Assembly: GCA_964016885.1 (NCBI GenBank)
Contig: OZ024740.1
Span: forward strand, 6,902,450-6,966,449
DNA: 64,000 nucleotides
Source of the DNA: Eledone cirrhosa
Lineage: Eukaryota; Mollusca; Cephalopoda; Octopoda; Eledonidae
Reading direction: 5' to 3'
The first letter of the stretch is position 1, and each line of letters starts with the position of its first letter. The notes beneath the pieces are model-generated. The model was not told where the DNA came from. It did no database searches and saw only the letters and a program-made list of their open reading frames with translations. A program made the position numbers and the translations under genes. Positions 16,001-31,600 of the stretch are shown one piece after another.

Positions 16001-16499
16001 TCAGATCCTAAGGCAGTATTTGTGAGAGACATTACCCCAAAATACTCAGATCCTAAGACAGTATTTGTGAGAGACATTACCCCAAAATACTCAGATCCTA
16101 AGGCAGTGTTTGTGAGAGACATTACATCAAAATACTCAGATCCTAAGGCTGTATTTGTGAGAGACATTACCCCAAAATACTGAGATCCTAAGGCTGTATT
16201 TATGAGAGACATTACCCCAAAATACTCAGATCCTAAGGCTGTATTTGTGAGAGACATTACACCAAAATACTCAGATCCTAAGGCTGTATTTATGAGAGAC
16301 ATTACCCCAAAATACTCAGATTCTAAGGCAGTGTTTGTGAGAGACATTACCCCAAAATACTGAGATCCTAAGGCTGTATTTGTGAGAGACATTACCCCAA
16401 AATACTCAGATCCAAAGGCAGTATTTGTGAGAGACATTAGCCCAAAATACTCAGATCCTAAGGCTGTGTTTGTGAGAGACATTACCCCAAAATACTGAG

Positions 16500-19400
16500 A
16501 TCCTTAGACTGTATTTGTGAGAGACATTACCCCAAAATACTCAGATACTAAGGCAGTGTTTGTGAGAGACATTACCCCAAAATACTGAGATCCTAAGGCT
16601 GTATTTGTGAGAGACATTACCCCCCAAAATACTGAGATCCTAAGGCTGTATTTGTGAGAGACATTACCACAAAATACTGAGATCCTAAGGCAGTATTTGT
16701 GAGAGACATTACCCCAAAATACTGAGATCCTAAGGCTGTATTTGTGAGAGACATTACCCCAAAATACTGAGATCCTAAGGCAGTATTTGTGAGAGACATT
16801 ACCCCAAAATACTCAGATCCTAAGGCAGTATTTGTGAGAGACATTACCCCAAAATACTGAGATCCTAAGGCAGTATTTGTGAGAGACATTACCCCAAAAT
16901 ACTGAGATCCTAAGGCTGTATTTGTGAGAGACATTACCCCAAAATACTGAGATCCTAAGGCAGTATTTGTGAGAGACATTACCCCAAAATACTCAGATCC
17001 TAAGGCAGTATTTGTGAGAGACATTACCCCAAAATACTGAGATCCTAAGGCAGTATTTGTGAGAGACATTACCCCAAAATACTGAGATCCTAAGGCTGTA
17101 TTTGTGAGAGACATTACCCCAAAATACTCAGATCCTAAGACAGTATTTGTGAGAGACATTACCCCAAAACACTCAGATCCTAAGGCAGTGTTTGTGAGAG
17201 ACATTACATCAAAATACTCAGATCCTAAGGCTGTATTTGTGAGAGACATTACCCCCAAATACTGAGATCCTAAGGCTGTATTTATGAGAGACATTACCCC
17301 AAAATACTCAGATCCTAAGGCTGTATTTGTGAGAGACATTACACCAAAATACTCAGATCCTAAGGCTGTATTTATGAGAGACATTACCCCAAAATACTCA
17401 GATTCTAAGGCAGTGTTTGTGAGAGACATTACCCCAGAATACTGAGATCCTAAGGCTGTATTTGTGAGAGACATTACCCCAAAATACTCAGATCCAAAGG
17501 GAGTATTTGTGAGAGACATTAGCCCAAAATACTCAGATCCTAAGGCTGTGTTTGTGAGAGACATTACCCCAAAATACTCAGATCCTAAGGCAGTATTTAT
17601 GAGAGACATTACGCCAAAATACTGAGATCCTAAGACTGTATTTGTGAGAGACATTACCCCAAAATACTCAGATCCTAAGGCAGTGTTTGTGAGAGACATT
17701 ACCCCAAAATACTGAGATCCTAAGGCTGTATTTGTGAGAGACATTACCCCCCAAAATACTGAGATCCTAAGGCTGTATTTGTGAGAGACATTACCACAAA
17801 ATACTCAGATCCTAAGGCAGTATTTGTGAGAGACATTACCCCAAAATACTGAGATCCTAAGGCAGTATTTGTGAGAGACATTACCCCAAAATACTGAGAT
17901 CCTAAGGCTGTATTTGTGAGAGACATTACGCCAAAATACTGAGATCCTAAGGCAGTATTTGTGAGAGACATTACCCCAAAATAGTCAGATCCTAAGGCAG
18001 TATTTGTGAGAGACATTACCCCAAAATACTCAGATCCTAAGGCAGTATTTGTGAGAGACATTACCCCAAAATACTGAGATCCTAAGGCTGTATTTGTGAG
18101 AGACATTACCCCAGAATACTCAGATCCTAAGGCAGTAATTGTGAGAGACATTACACCAAAATACTCAGATCCTAAGGCTGTATTTGTGAGAGACGTTACC
18201 CCAAAATACTCAGATCCTAAGGCAGTATTTGTGAGAGACATTACCCCAAAATACTAAGATCCTAAGGCAGTATTTGTGAGAGACATTACCCCAAAATACT
18301 CAGATCCTAAGGCAGTATTTGTGAGAGACATTACGCCAAAATACTGAGATCCTAAGGCAGTATTTGTGAGAGACATTACCCCAAAATACTCAGATCCAAA
18401 GGCAGTATTTGTGAGAGACATTACCCCAAAATACTGAGATCCTAAGGCAGTATTTGTGAGAGACATTACCCCAAAATACTGAGATCCTAAGGCAGTGTTT
18501 GTGAGAGACATTACCCCCAACATACTCAGATCCTAAGGCTGTATTTGTGAGAGACATTACCCCAAAATACTCAGATCCTAAGGCTGTATTTGTGAGAGAC
18601 ATTACCCCAAAATACTCAGATCCTAAGGCAGTGTTTGTGAGAGATATTACCCCAAAATACTCAGATTCTAAGGCTGTGTTTGTGAGAGACATTACCCCAA
18701 AATACTCAGATCCCAAGGCAGTGTTTGTGAGAGACATTACCCCAAAATACTCAGATCCTCAGGCTGTGTTTGTGAGAGATATTACCCCAAAATACTCAGA
18801 TCCTAAGGCAGTGTTTGTGAGAGACATTACACCAAAATACTCAGATCCTAAGGCAGTGTTTGTGACAGACATTACCCCAAAATACACAGATTCTAAGGCA
18901 GTATTTGTGAGCGACATTACCCCAAAATATTCAGATCCTAAGGCAGTGTTTGTGAGGGACATTACCCCAAAATACTCAGATCCTAAGGCAGTATTTGTGA
19001 GAGACATTACCCCAAAATACTCAGATCCTAAGGCAGTATTTGTGAGAGACATTACTCCAAAATACTGAGATCCTAAGGCAGTATTTGTGAGAGACATTAC
19101 CCCAAAATACTGAGATCCTAAGGCAGTATTTGTGAGAGACATTACCCCAAAATACTGAGATCCTAAGGCAGTATTTGTGAGAGACATTACCCCAAAATAC
19201 TCAGATCCTAAGGCAGTATTTGTGAGAGACATTACCCCAAAATACTCAGATCCTAAGGTAGTGTTTGTGAGAGACAATACCCCAAAATACTCAGATCCTA
19301 AGGCAGTATTTGTGAGAGACATTACTCCAAAATACTGAGATCCTAAGGCAGTATTTGTGAGAGACATTACCCCAAAATACTGAGATCCTAAGGCAGTATT

Positions 19401-22400
19401 TGTGAGAGACATTACCCCAAAATACTGAGATCCTAAGGCAGTATTTGTGAGAGACATTACCCCAAAATACTCAGATCCTAAGGCAGTATTTGTGAGAGAC
19501 ATTACCCCAAAATACTCAGATCCTAAGGTAGTGTTTGTGAGAGACAATACCCCAAAATACTCAGATCCTAAGGCAGTATTTGTGAGAGACATTACCCCAA
19601 AATACTGAGATCCTAAGGCAGTATTTGTGAGAGACATTACCCCAAAATACTCAGATCCTAAGCCAGTATTTGTGAGAGACATTACCCCAAAATACTCAGA
19701 TCCTAAGGCTGTATTTGTGAGAGACATTACCCCAAAATACTGAGATCCTAAGGCTGTATTTGTGAGAGACATTACCCCAGAATACTCAGATCCTAAGGCA
19801 GTAATTGTGAGAGACATTACACCAAAATACTCAGATCCTAAGGCTGTATTTGTGAGAGACATTACCCCAAAATACTCAGATCCTAAGGCAGTATTTGTGA
19901 GAGACATTACCCCAAAATACTAAGATCCTAAGGCAGTATTTGTGAGAGACATTACCCCAAAATACTCAGATCCTAAGGCTGTATTTGTGAGAGACATTAC
20001 CCCAAAATACTCAGATCCTAAGGCAGTATTTGTGAGAGACATCACCCCAAAATACTCAGACCCTAAGGCAGTATTTGTGAGAGACATTACCCCAAAATAC
20101 TGAGATCCTAAGGCTGTATTTGTGAGAGACAATAACCAAAAATACTCAGATCCTAAGGCAGTATTTGTGAGAGACATTACCCCAAAATACTCAGATCCTA
20201 AGGCAGTGTTTGTGAGAGACATTACGCCAAAATACTCAGATCCTAAGGCTGTGTTTGTGACAGACATTACCCCAAAATACTGAGATCCTAAGACAGTGTT
20301 TGTGAGAGACATTACCCCAAAATACTCACATCCTAAGGCTGTATTTGTGAGAGACATTACCCCAAAATACTGAGATTCTAAGGCTGTATTTTTGAGAGAC
20401 ATTACCCCAAAATACTCAGATCCTCAGGCTGTATTTTTGGGAGACATTACCCCAAAATACTCAGATCCTAAGGTAGTATTTGTGAGAGACATTATCCCAA
20501 AATACTCAGATCCTAAGGCTGTATTTGTGAGAGACATTACCCCAAAATACTCAGATCCTAAGGCAGTATTTGTGAGAGACATTACCCCAAAATACTCAGA
20601 TCCTAAGGCTGTATTTGTGAGAGACATTACCCCAAAATACTGAGATCCTAAGGCAGTGTTTGTGAGAGACATTAGCCCAAAATACTCAGATCCTAAGGCT
20701 GTGTTTGTGAGAGACATTACCCCAAAATACTGAGATCCTTAGACTGTATTTGTGAGAGACATTACCCCAAAATACTCAGATACTAAGGCAGTGTTTGTGA
20801 GAGACATTACCCCAAAATACTGAGATCCTAAGGCTGTATTTGTGAGAGACATTACACCCCAAAATACTGAGATCCTAAGGCTGTATTTGTGAGAGACATT
20901 ACCACAAAATACTGAGATCCTAAGGCAGTATTTGTGAGAGACATTACGCCAAAATACTGAGATCCTAAGGCAGTATTTGTGAGAGACATTACCCCAAAAT
21001 ACTCAGATCCTAAGGCAGTATTTGTGAGAGACATTACCCCAAAATACTGAGATCCTAAGGCAGTATTTGTGAGAGACATTACCCCAAAATACTGAGATCC
21101 TAAGGCTGTATTTGTGAGAGACATTACCCCAAAATACTCAGATCCTAAGACAGTATTTGTGAGAGACATTACCCCAAAACACTCAGATCCTAAGGCAGTG
21201 TTTGTGAGAGACATTACATCAAAATACTCAGATCCTAAGGCTGTATTTGTGAGAGACATTACCCCCAAATACTGAGATCCTAAGGCTGTATTTATGAGAG
21301 ACATTACCCCAAAATACTCAGATCCTAAGGCTGTATTTGTGAGAGACATTACACCAAAATACTCAGATCCTAAGGCTGTATTTATGAGAGACATTACCCC
21401 AAAATACTCAGATTCTAAGGCAGTGTTTGTGAGAGACATTACCCCAGAATACTGAGATCCTAAGGCTGTATTTGTGAGAGACATTACCCCAAAATACTCA
21501 GATCCAAAGGCAGTATTTGTGAGAGACATTAGCCCAAAATACTCAGATCCTAAGGCTGTGTTTGTGAGAGACATTACCCCAAAATACTCAGATCCTAAGG
21601 CAGTATTTATGAGAGACATTACCCCAAAATACTGAGATCCTAAGACTGTATTTGTGAGAGACATTACCCCAAAATACTCAGATCCTAAGGCAGTGTTTGT
21701 GAGAGACATTACCCCAAAATACTGAGATCCTAAGGCTGTATTTGTGAGAGACATTACCCCCCAAAATACTGAGATCCTAAGGCTGTATTTGTGAGAGACA
21801 TTACCACAAAATACGCAGATCCTAAGGCAGTATTTGTGAGAGACATTACCCCAAAATACTGAGATCCTAAGGCAGTATTTGTGAGAGACATTACCCCAAA
21901 ATACTGAGATCCTAAGGCTGTATTTGTGAGAGACATTACGCCAAAATACTGAGATCCTAAGGCAGTATTTGTGAGAGACATTACCCCAAAATAGTCAGAT
22001 CCTAAGGCAGTATTTGTGAGAGACATTACCCCAAAATACTGAGATCCTAAGGCAGTATTTGTGAGAGACATTACCCCAAAATACTGAGATCCTAAGGCTG
22101 TATTTGTGAGAGACATTACCCCAGAATACTCAGATCCTAAGGCAGTAATTGTGAGAGACATTACACCAAAATACTCAGATCCTAAGGCTGTATTTGTGAG
22201 AGACGTTACCCCAAAATACTCAGATCCTAAGGCAGTATTTGTGAGAGACATTACCCCAAAATACTAAGATCCTAAGGCAGTATTTGTGAGAGACATTACC
22301 CCAAAATACTCAGATCCTAAGGCTGTATTTGTGAGAGACATTACCCCAAAATACTGAGATCCTAAGGCAGTATTTGTGAGAGACATTACCCCAAAATACT

Positions 22401-24790
22401 GAGATCCTAAGGCTGTATTTGTGAGAGACATTACCCCAGAATACTCAGATCCTAAGGCAGTAATTGTGAGAGACATTACACCAAAATACTCAGATCCTGA
22501 GGCTGTATTTGTGAGAGACATTACCCCAAAATACTCAGATCCTAAGGCAGTATTTGTGAGAGACATTACCCCAAAATACTAAGATCCTAAGGCAGTATTT
22601 GTGAGAGACATTACCCCAAAATACTCAGATCCTAAGGCAGTATTTGTGAGAGACATTACGCCAAAATACTGAGATCCTAAGGCAGTATTTGTGAGAGACA
22701 TTACCCCAAAATACTCAGACCCTAAGGCAGTATTTGTGAGAGACATTACCCCCAAAATACTGAGATCCTAAGGCAGTATTTGTGAGAGACATTACGCCAA
22801 AATACTGAGATCCTAAGGCAGTATTTGTGAGAGACATTACCCCAAAATACTCAGACCCTAAGGCAGTATTTGTGAGAGACATTACCCCAAAATACTGAGA
22901 TCCTAAGGCAGTGTTTGTGAGAGACATTACCCCCAACATACTCAGATCCTAAGGCTGTATTTGTGAGAGACATTACCCCAAAATACTCAGATCCTAAGGC
23001 TGTATTTGTGAGAGACATTACCCCAAAATACTCAGATCCTAAGGCAGTGTTTGTGAGAGATATTACCCCAAAATACTCAGATTCTAAGGCTGTGTTTGTG
23101 AGAGACATTACCCCAAAATACTCAGATCCCAAGGCAGTGTTTGTGAGAGACATTACCCCAAAATACTCAGATCCTCAGGCTGTGTTTGTGAGAGATATTA
23201 CCCCAAAATACTCAGATCCTAAGGCAGTGTTTGTGAGAGACATTACACCAAAATACTCAGATCCTAAGGCAGTGTTTGTGAGAGATATTACCCCAAAATA
23301 CTCAGATTCTAAGGCAGTGTTTGTGAGAGATATTACCCCAAAATACTCAGATCCTAAGGCAGTATTTGTGAGAGACATTACCCCAAAATACTCAGATCCA
23401 AAGGCAGTATTTGTGAGAGACATTACCCCAAAATACTCAGATCCTAAGGCAGTATTTGTGAGAGACATTACGCCAAAATACTGAGATCCTAAGGCAGTAT
23501 TTGTGAGAGACATTACCCCAAAATACTCAGATCCTAAGGCTGTATTTGTGAGAGACATTACCCCAAAATACTCAGATCCAAAGGCAGTATTTGTGAGAGA
23601 CATTACCCCAAAATACTGAGATCCTAAGGCTGTATTTGTGAGAGACATTACGCCAAAATACTGAGATCCTAAGGCAGTATTTGTGAGAGACATTACCCCA
23701 AAATACTGAGATCCTAAGGCAGTATTTGTGAGAGACATTACCCCAAAATACTGAGATCCTAAGGCAGTATTTGTGAGAGACATTACCCCAAAATACTCAG
23801 ATCCTAAGCCAGTATTTGTGAGAGACATTACCCCAAAATACTCAGATCCTAAGGCTGTATTTGTGAGAGACATTACCCCAAAATACTGAGATCCTAAGGC
23901 TGTATTTGTGAGAGACATTACCCCAGAATACTCAGATCCTAAGGCAGTAATTGTGAGAGACATTACACCAAAATACTCAGATCCTAAGGCTGTATTTGTG
24001 AGAGACATTACCCCAAAATACTCAGATCCTAAGGCAGTATTTGTGAGAGACATTACCCCAAAATACTAAGATCCTAAGGCAGTATTTGTGAGAGACATTA
24101 CCCCAAAATACTCAGATCCTAAGGCTGTATTTGTGAGAGACATTACCCCAAAATACTCAGATCCTAAGGCAGTATTTGTGAGAGACATCACCCCAAAATA
24201 CTCAGACCCTAAGGCAGTATTTGTGAGAGACATTACCCCAAAATACTGAGATCCTAAGGCTGTATTTGTGAGAGACAATAACCAAAAATACTCAGATCCT
24301 AAGGCAGTATTTGTGAGAGACATTACCCCAAAATACTCAGATCCTAAGGCAGTGTTTGTGAGAGACATTACGCCAAAATACTCAGATCCTAAGGCTGTGT
24401 TTGTGACAGACATTACCCCAAAATACTGAGATCCTAAGACAGTGTTTGTGAGAGACATTACCCCAAAATACTCAGATCCTAAGGCTGTATTTGTGAGAGA
24501 CATTACCCCAAAATACTGAGATTCTAAGGCTGTATTTTTGAGAGACATTACCCCAAAATACTCAGATCCTCAGGCTGTATTTTTGGGAGACATTACCCCA
24601 AAATACTCAGATCCTAAGGTAGTATTTGTGAGAGACATTATCCCAAAATACTCAGATCCTAAGGCTGTATTTGTGAGAGACATAACCCCAAAATACTCAG
24701 ATCCTAAGGCAGTATTTGTGAGAGACATTACCCCAAAATACTCAGATCCTAAGGCTGTATTTGTGAGAGACATTACCCCAAAATACTGAG
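16500..24790. repeat. Higher-order block C: 4.0-4.4-kb duplication with whole-unit insertions and deletions
   Basis: Variant order from about 16,500-20,640 is repeated at about 20,735-24,790. The offset changes along the block: 4,235 bp at the left, 4,010 bp around 17,744, 4,416 bp around 18,547 and 4,146 bp from 19,920. The steps are 225, 406 and 270 bp, close to 5, 9 and 6 units, so the copies have since gained or lost whole units. This is the behaviour expected from unequal exchange in register. Confidence 0.85.
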
Positions 24791-25639
24791 ATCCTAAGGC
24801 AGTGTTTGTGAGAGACATTACGCCAAAATACTCAGATCCTAAGGCTGTATTTGTGAGCGACATTACCCCAAAATACTCAGATCCTAAGGCTGTATTTGTG
24901 AGAGACAATACCCCAAAATACTCAGATCCTAAGGCTGTATTTGTGAGAGACAATACCCCAAAATACTCAGATCCTAAGGCAGTATTTGTGAGAGACAATA
25001 ACCCAAAATACTCAGATCCTAAGGCAGTGTTTGTGAGGGACATTACACAAAAATACTCAGATCCTAAGGCAGTGTTTGTGAGAGACATTACATCAAAATA
25101 CTCAGATCCTAAGGCAGTGTTTGTGAGAGATATTACCCCAAAATACTCAGATCCTAAGGCAGTGTTTGTGAGAGATATTACCCCAAAATACTCAGATCCT
25201 AAGGCAGTGTTTGTGACAGACATTACCCCAAAATACTCAGATCCTAAGGCAGTATTTGTGAGAGACATTACCCCAAAATACTCAGATCCTAAGGCTGTAT
25301 TTGTGAGCGACATTACCCCAAAATACTCAGATCCTAAGGCAGTATTTGTGAGAGACAATACCCCAAAATACTCAGATCCTAAGGCTGTATTTGTGAGAGA
25401 CAATACCCCAAAATACTCAGATCCTAAGGCAGTATTTGTGAGAGACAATAACCCAAAATACTCAGATCCTAAGGCAGTATTTGGGAGAGACATTACCCCC
25501 AAAATACTCAGATCCTAAGGCTATATTTGTGAGAGACATTACCCCAAAATACTCAGATCCTAAGGCAGTGTTTGTGAGAGACATTACCGCAAAATACTCA
25601 GATCCTAAGGCATCGTTTGTGAGAGACATTACCCCAAAA

Positions 25640-28600
25640 TACTCAGATCCTAAGGCTGTGTTTGTGACAGACATTACCCCAAAATACACAGATCCTAAGG
25701 TAGTATTTGTGAGAGACATTACCCCAAAATACTCAGATCCTAAGGCAGTGTTTGTGAGGGACATTACTCAAAAATACTCAGATCCTAAGGCAGTGTTTGT
25801 GAGAGACATTACATCAAAATACTCAGATCCTAAGGCAGTGTTTGTGAGAGATATTACCCCAAAATACTCAGATCCTAAGGCAGTGTTTGTGAGAGATATT
25901 ACCCCAAAATACTCAGATCCTAAGGCAGTGTTTGTGACAGACATTACCCCAAAATACACAGATCCTAAGGCAGTATTTGTGAGAGACATTACCCCAAAAT
26001 ATTCAGATCCTAAGGCAGTGTTTGTGAGGGACATTACCCCAAATTACTCAGATCCTAAGGCAGTATTTGTGAGAGACATTACCCCAAAATACTCAGATCC
26101 TAAGGCAGTATTTGTGAGAGACATTACCCCAAAATACTGAGATCCTAAGGCTGTATTTGTGAGAGACATTACACCAAAATACTCAGATCCTAAGGCTGTA
26201 TTTGTGAGAGACATTACCCCAAAATACTCACATCCTAAGGCAGTATTTGTGAGAGACATTACCCCAAAATACTCAGACCCTAAGGCAGTATTTGTGAGAG
26301 ACATTACCCCAAAATACTGAGATCCTAAGGCAGTGTTTGTGAGAGAAATTACCCCCAACATACTCAGATCCTAAGGCTGTATTTGTGAGAGACATTACCC
26401 CAAAATACTCAGATCCTAAGGCTGTATTTGTGAGAGACATTACCCCAAAATACTCAGATCCTAAGGCTGTATTTGTGAGAGACAATAACCAAAAATACTC
26501 AGATCCTAAGGCAGTATTTGTGAGAGACATTACCCCAAAATGCTGAGATACTAAGGCTGTATTTGTGAGAGACATTACCACAAAATACTCAGATCCTAAG
26601 GCAGTATTTGTGAGAGACATTACGCCAAAATACTGAGCTCCTAAGGCTGTGTTTGTGAGAGACATTACCCCAAAATACTGAGATCCTAAGGCAGTATTTG
26701 TGAGAGACGTTACCCCAAAATACTCAGATCCTAAGGCAGTGTTTGTGAGAGACATTACGCCAAAATACTCAGATCCTAAGGCTGTGTTTGCGACAGACAT
26801 TACCCCAATATACTCAGATCCTAAGAGAGTGTTTGTGAGAGACATTACCCCAAAATACTCAGATCCTAAGGCAGTATTTGTGAGAGACATTACCCCAAAA
26901 TACTGAGATCCTAAGGCAGTATTTGTGAGAGACATTACCCCAAAATACTCAGATCCTAAGCCAGTATTTGTGAGAGACATTACCCCCAAAATACTCAGAT
27001 CCTAAGGCTGTATTTGTGAGAGACATTACCCCAAAATACTGAGATCCTAAGGCTGTATTTGTGAGAGACATTACCCCAGAATACTCAGATCCTAAGGCAG
27101 TAATTGTGAGAGACATTACACCAAAATACTCAGATCCTAAGGCTGTATTTGTGAGAGACATTACCCCAAAATACTCAGATCCTAAGGCAGTATTTGTGAG
27201 AGACATTACCCCAAAATACTAAGATCCTAAGGCAGTATTTGTGAGAGACATTACCCCAAAATACTCAGATCCTAAGGCTGTATTTGTGAGAGACATTACC
27301 CCAAAATACTCAGATCCTAAGGCAGTATTTGTGAGAGACATTACCCCAAAATACTCAGACCCTAAGGCAGTATTTGTGAGAGACATTACCCCAAAATACT
27401 GAGATCCTAAGGCAGTGTTTGTGAGAGACATTACCCCCAACATACTCAGATCCTAAGGCTGTATTTGTGAGAGACATTACCCCAAAATACTGAGATCCTA
27501 AGGCTGTATTTGTGAGAGACAATAACCAAAAATACTCAGATCCTAAGGCAGTATTTGTGAGAGACATTACCCCAAAATACTGAGATCCTAAGGCTGTATT
27601 TGTGAGAGACATTACCCCAAAATACTCAGATCTTAAGGCAGTATTTGTGAGAGACATTACGCCAAAATACTGAGCTCCTAAGGCTGTGTTTGTGAGAGAC
27701 ATTACCCCAAAATACTGAGATCCTAAGGCTGAGTTTGTTAGAGACATTACCCCAAAATACTGAGATCCTAAGGCAGTATTTGTGAGAGACATTACCCCAA
27801 AATACTCAGATCCTAAGGCAGTGTTTGTGAGAGACATTACGCCAAAATACTCAGATCCTAAAGGCTGTGTTTGTGACAGACATTACCCCAATATACTCAG
27901 ATCCTAAGAGAGTGTTTGTGAGAGACATTACCCCAAAATACTCAGATCCTAAGGCTGTATTTGTGAGAGACATTACCCCACAATACTGAGATTCTAAGGC
28001 TGTATTTTTGAGAGACATTACCCCAAAATACTCAGATCCTCAGGCTGTATTTGTAGGAGACATTACCCCAAAATACTCAGATCCTAAGGTAGTGTTTGTG
28101 AGAGACATTATCCCAAAATACTCAGATCCTAAGGCTGTATTTGTGAGACACATTACCCCAAAATACTCAGATCCTAAGGCAGTATTTGTGAGAGACATTA
28201 CCCCAAAATACTCAGATCCTAAGGCTGTATTTGTGAGAGACATTACCCCAAAATACTGAGATCCTAAGGCAGTGTTTGTGAGAGACATTACGCCAAAATA
28301 CTCAGATCCTAAGGCAGTGTTTGTGACAGACATTACCCCAAAATACACAGATACTAAGGCAGTATTTGTGAGAGACATTACCCCAAAATACTCAGATCAG
28401 ATCCTAAGGCAGTATTTGTGAGGGACATTACCCCAAAATACTCAGATCCTAAGGCAGTATTTGTGAGAGACATTACCCCAAAATACTCAGATCCCAAGGC
28501 AGTGTTTGTGAGAGACATTACCCCAAAATACTCAGATCCTAAGGCTGTGTTTGTGAGAGATATTACCCCAAAATACTCAGATCCTAAGGCAGTGTTTGTG

Positions 28601-31600
28601 AGAGACATTACACCAAAATACTCAGATCCTAAGGCAGTTTTTGTGAGAGATATTACCCCAAAATACTCAGATCCTAAGGCAGTGTTTGTGAGAGATATTA
28701 CCCCCGAAATACTCAGATCCTAAGGCAGTGTTTGTGAGAGATATTACCCCAAAATCCTCAGATCCTAAGGCAGTATTTGTGAGAGACATTACCCCAAAAT
28801 ATTCAGATCCTAAGGCTGTATTTGTGAGAGACATTACCCCAAAATACTGAGTTCCTAAGGCAGTATTTGTGAGAGACATTACCCCAAAATACTCAGATCC
28901 TCAGGCTGTATTTGTGAGAGACATTACCCCAAAATACTCAGATTCTAAGGCTGTATTTTTGAGAGACATTACCCCAAAATACTCAGATCCTCAGGCTGTA
29001 TTTGTGTGAGACATCACCCCAAAATACTCAGATCCTAAGGTAGTGTTTGTGAGAGACATTATCCCAAAATACTCAGATTCTAAGGCTGTATTTTTGAGAG
29101 ACATTACCCCAAAATACTCAGATCCTCAGGCTGTATTTGTGGGAGACATCACCCCAAAATACTCAGATTCTAAGGTAGTGTTTGTGAGAGACATTATCCC
29201 AAAATACTCAGATCCTAAGGCTGTATTTTTGAGAGACATTACCCCAAAATACTCAGATCGTAAGGCTGTATTTTTGAGAGACATTAACCCAAAATTCTCA
29301 GATCCTAAGGCAGTGTTTGTGAGAGACATTACCCCAAAATACGCAGATCCTAAGGCAGTATTTGTGAGAGACATTACCCCCAAAATGCTCAGATCCTAAG
29401 GCAGTGTTTGTGAGAGACATTACCCCAAAATACTCAGATCCTAAGGCAGTGTTTGTGACAGACATTACCCCAAAATACACAGATCCTAAGGTAGTATTTG
29501 TGAGAGACATTACCCCAAAATACTCAGATCCTAAGGCAGTGTTTGTGAGGGACATTACTCAAAAATACTCAGATCCTAAGGCAGTGTTTGTGAGAGACAT
29601 TACATCAAAATACTCAGATCCTAAGGCAGTGTTTGTGAGAGATATTACCCCAAAATACTCAGATCCTAAGGCAGTGTTTGTGAGAGATATTACCCCAAAA
29701 TACTCAGATCCTAAGGCAGTGTTTGTGACAGACATTACCCCAAAATACACAGATCCTAAGGCAGTATTTGTGAGAGACATTACCCCAAAATATTCAGATC
29801 CTAAGGCAGTGTTTGTGAGGGACATTACCCCAAATTACTCAGATCCTAAGGCAGTATTTGTGAGAGACATTACCCCAAAATACTCAGATCCTAAGGCAGT
29901 ATTTGTGAGAGACATTACCCCAAAATACTGAGATCCTAAGGCTGTATTTGTGAGAGACATTACACCAAAATACTCAGATCCTAAGGCTGTATTTGTGAGA
30001 GACATTACCCCAAAATACTCAGATCCTAAGGCAGTATTTGTGAGAGACATTACCCCAAAATACTCAGACCCTAAGGCAGTATTTGTGAGAGACATTACCC
30101 CAAAATACTGAGATCCTAAGGCAGTGTTTGTGAGAGAAATTACCCCCAACATACTCAGATCCTAAGGCTGTATTTGTGAGAGACATTACCCCAAAATACT
30201 CAGATCCTAAGGCTGTATTTGTGAGAGACATTACCCCAAAATACTCAGATCCTAAGGCTGTATTTGTGAGAGACAATAACCAAAAATACTCAGATCCTAA
30301 GGCAGTATTTGTGAGAGACATTACCCCAAAATGCTGAGATACTAAGGCTGTATTTGTGAGAGACATTACCACAAAATACTCAGATCCTAAGGCAGTATTT
30401 GTGAGAGACATTACGCCAAAATACTGAGCTCCTAAGGCTGTGTTTGTGAGAGACATTACCCCAAAATACTGAGATCCTAAGGCAGTATTTGTGAGAGACG
30501 TTACCCCAAAATACTCAGATCCTAAGGCAGTGTTTGTGAGAGACATTACGCCAAAATACTCAGATCCTAAGGCTGTGTTTGTGACAGACATTACCCCAAT
30601 ATACTCAGATCCTAAGAGAGTGTTTGTGAGAGACATTACCCCAAAATACTCAGATCCTAAGGCAGTATTTGTGAGAGACATTACCCCAAAATACTGAGAT
30701 CCTAAGGCAGTATTTGTGAGAGACATTACCCCAAAATACTCAGATCCTAAGCCAGTATTTGTGAGAGACATTACCCCCAAAATACTCAGATCCTAAGGCT
30801 GTATTTGTGAGAGACATTACCCCAAAATACTGAGATCCTAAGGCTGTATTTGTGAGAGACATTACCCCAGAATACTCAGATCCTAAGGCAGTAATTGTGA
30901 GAGACATTACACCAAAATACTCAGATCCTAAGGCTGTATTTGTGAGAGACATTACCCCAAAATACTCAGATCCTAAGGCAGTATTTGTGAGAGACATTAC
31001 CCCAAAATACTAAGATCCTAAGGCAGTATTTGTGAGAGACATTACCCCAAAATACTCAGATCCTAAGGCTGTATTTGTGAGAGACATTACCCCAAAATAC
31101 TCAGATCCTAAGGCAGTATTTGTGAGAGACATTACCCCAAAATACTCAGACCCTAAGGCAGTATTTGTGAGAGACATTACCCCAAAATACTGAGATCCTA
31201 AGGCAGTGTTTGTGAGAGACATTACCCCCAACATACTCAGATCCTAAGGCTGTATTTGTGAGAGACATTACCCCAAAATACTGAGATCCTAAGGCTGTAT
31301 TTGTGAGAGACAATAACCAAAAATACTCAGATCCTAAGGCAGTATTTGTGAGAGACATTACCCCAAAATACTGAGATCCTAAGGCTGTATTTGTGAGAGA
31401 CATTACCCCAAAATACTCAGATCTTAAGGCAGTATTTGTGAGAGACATTACGCCAAAATACTGAGCTCCTAAGGCTGTGTTTGTGAGAGACATTACCCCA
31501 AAATACTGAGATCCTAAGGCTGAGTTTGTTAGAGACATTACCCCAAAATACTGAGATCCTAAGGCAGTATTTGTGAGAGACATTACCCCAAAATACTCAG

